Shown: piece after piece, positions 63,007 to 64,000 of the stretch | Layout of the letters: every line of letters starts with the position of its first letter | How positions within the stretch are numbered: position 1 is the stretch's first letter | Assembly (NCBI GenBank): GCA_036570425.1 | Contig: DATCYF010000023.1 | Coordinates: 1-64,000 of the forward strand | DNA: 64,000 nucleotides | From: Rhizorhapis sp036570425 | Lineage (GTDB): Bacteria; Pseudomonadota; Alphaproteobacteria; Sphingomonadales; Sphingomonadaceae | Direction: 5' to 3' | Translations under genes and position numbers: made by a program | The notes under the pieces: model-generated | The model's input: only the letters and a program-made list of their open reading frames with translations | The model's database searches: none | What the model was told of the DNA's origin: nothing

Positions 63007-64000
63007 CAGCAATCCGCACCACCTGCGCCTATTGCGGCGTGGGGTGCGGCGTCAGCGCCACCCCCTCGGCAGAGCGCGCAGCCATCATCAAAGGAGACGC
63101 AGAACATCCCACCAATCGCGGCCGATTGTGCTCCAAGGGAACGCATCTGGGCGAAACGGTAGGGCTCGAAGGACGCTTACTCTATCCGGAAATCGGGGGG
63201 CGGCGCGTAAGCTGGGACAGGGCGATCGGTCAGGTGGCCAAGCGCTTTGCCGACACTATTGCCCGTCACGGGCCGGACAGTGTGGCCTTCTATGTTTCCG
63301 GCCAGTTGCTGACGGAGGATTATTATGTCGCCAACAAGCTGATGAAGGGCTTCATTGGGTCGGCGAACATAGACACAAACTCCCGGCTCTGCATGTCCAG
63401 CGCTGTTGCCGGTCATGTTCGCGCCTTTGGCGAGGATGTGGTGCCAGCGACCTATGAGGACCTGGAACTGGCTGATCTGGTCGTGTTGGTGGGGTCCAAT
63501 ACAGCATGGTGCCATCCCATTGTCTATCAGCGCATCATGGCCGCTCGCGCGGAGCGAGGCACGAAGGTGGTGGTAATCGATCCGCGCCGCACCGAAAGCT
63601 GCGAGGATGTGGACCTGCACCTGCCGCTCCGGCCGGGCAGTGACGTTGCGCTGATGAACGGCCTTCTGGCGCATTGCCGCCGGGAAGGGCTGCTCGATAA
63701 AGGCTTTCTGGACGGGAGCGTCGCTGTTCCGGAAGGTTTTTTGGAAGGGATCGACATTGGTCACGATCTGGAGAGCGTGGCGGACACGTGCGATCTGCCC
63801 CCTGCCGATCTCCAGCGCTTCTTTGACCTGTTCGCCGCCACGCCGCGCACGGTCACATTGTTCAGCCAGGGCATCAACCAATCGCTGCGTGGCACCGATC
63901 AGGTGAATGCGATCATCAATGTCCATCTGGCGACTGGTCGCATCGGAAAGCCGGGCGCAGCGCCCTTCTCGATTACCGGCCAGCCCAATGCGATGGGTGG
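63003..64000 (+). CDS. nasA: Assimilatory nitrate reductase catalytic subunit, 5' part
   Basis: The frame from GTG 63003 stays open for 332 codons to the window end. It opens TAIRTTCAYCGVGCGVSATP, the N-terminal [4Fe-4S] site (C-x2-C-x3-C, fourth Cys in GRLCSKGTHLGE), typical of molybdopterin oxidoreductases of the NasA type. The segment IDTNSRLCMSSAVAGHVRAFGED holds the likely molybdenum-binding cysteine; VLVGSNTAWCHPIVYQRI, VVVIDPRRTESCEDVDLHLPLRPGSDVALMNGLL and FSQGINQSLRGTDQVNAIINVHLATGRIGKPGAAPFSITGQPNAMGG follow. It reduces nitrate to nitrite in the cytosol. About 550 further residues are expected beyond the window. Confidence 0.94.
   Translation, partial: MTAIRTTCAYCGVGCGVSATPSAERAAIIKGDAEHPTNRGRLCSKGTHLGETVGLEGRLLYPEIGGRRVSWDRAIGQVAKRFADTIARHGPDSVAFYVSGQLLTEDYYVANKLMKGFIGSANIDTNSRLCMSSAVAGHVRAFGEDVVPATYEDLELADLVVLVGSNTAWCHPIVYQRIMAARAERGTKVVVIDPRRTESCEDVDLHLPLRPGSDVALMNGLLAHCRREGLLDKGFLDGSVAVPEGFLEGIDIGHDLESVADTCDLPPADLQRFFDLFAATPRTVTLFSQGINQSLRGTDQVNAIINVHLATGRIGKPGAAPFSITGQPNAMG

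Overview
The window looks like chromosome of a Sphingomonadaceae alphaproteobacterium (Sphingobium/Sphingomonas-like). This is an inference from protein sequences, gene order and GC-rich codon use: serC-serA-hisZ-purA in a row, a DUF2093 gene behind xseA, YkvA, a CIRCE-controlled groESL, and short inverted intergenic repeats. No database search was run.

Layout. 1-2.1 kb is a scrapyard on the minus strand: an esterase fused out of frame to the tail of a GMC oxidoreductase, two small FMN/ABM-type enzymes, a TonB-receptor tail and a small membrane protein. 2.3-11 kb holds a leader with a terminator-like hairpin, then rpoB and rpoC split by a palindromic repeat. 11-25 kb is housekeeping: EamA transporter, glutaryl-CoA dehydrogenase, argB, yggT-DUF167-folD-marC, an anchored helix-hairpin-helix protein, purD/xseA starting on top of each other, DUF2093, YkvA, dipeptide epimerase, MscS channel and CNNM/CBS protein. 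25-35.5 kb: OmpA lipoprotein, pdxH-CDF-phzF, dnaJ-yihY-fabI-aroC, an SLC13 permease and a DAACS symporter. 35.5-42 kb: the serine/histidine/purine operon serC-serA-hisZ-purA with a methyltransferase gene behind it, preceded by a promoter and a probable serC leader RNA. 42-53 kb: extensin-like lipoprotein, LOG protein, membrane cytochrome c, prephenate dehydratase, polA, serine beta-lactamase-like lipoprotein, alpha/beta hydrolase and sppA. 52.8-55 kb: groES-groEL with promoter, CIRCE and terminator.

55.1 kb to the end is a nitrate-assimilation regulon: nasT (ANTAR antiterminator), nasS (nitrate sensor), a broken outer-membrane porin gene, the nitrate transporter, nirB, nirD and the 5' part of the nitrate reductase nasA. 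The most interesting signal is here. Two separate stretches of RNA leader, one before the porin pseudogene (57038-57176) and one before the transporter (58539-58644), each carry a pair of hairpins with six-base loops that have A at position 1 and G at position 4 (AATGAG/AATGAC and AATGAA/AATGGC). That is the ANTAR recognition signature. In both, the right arm of the second hairpin is also the left arm of a following hairpin; in the first leader that hairpin is a strong terminator. NasS would release NasT when nitrate binds, and NasT would then hold off termination at both sites. NasT here has Ser in place of the receiver phospho-acceptor Asp, which fits gating by NasS rather than by phosphorylation.

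No rRNA, convincing tRNA, CRISPR array, insertion sequence or prophage was seen.
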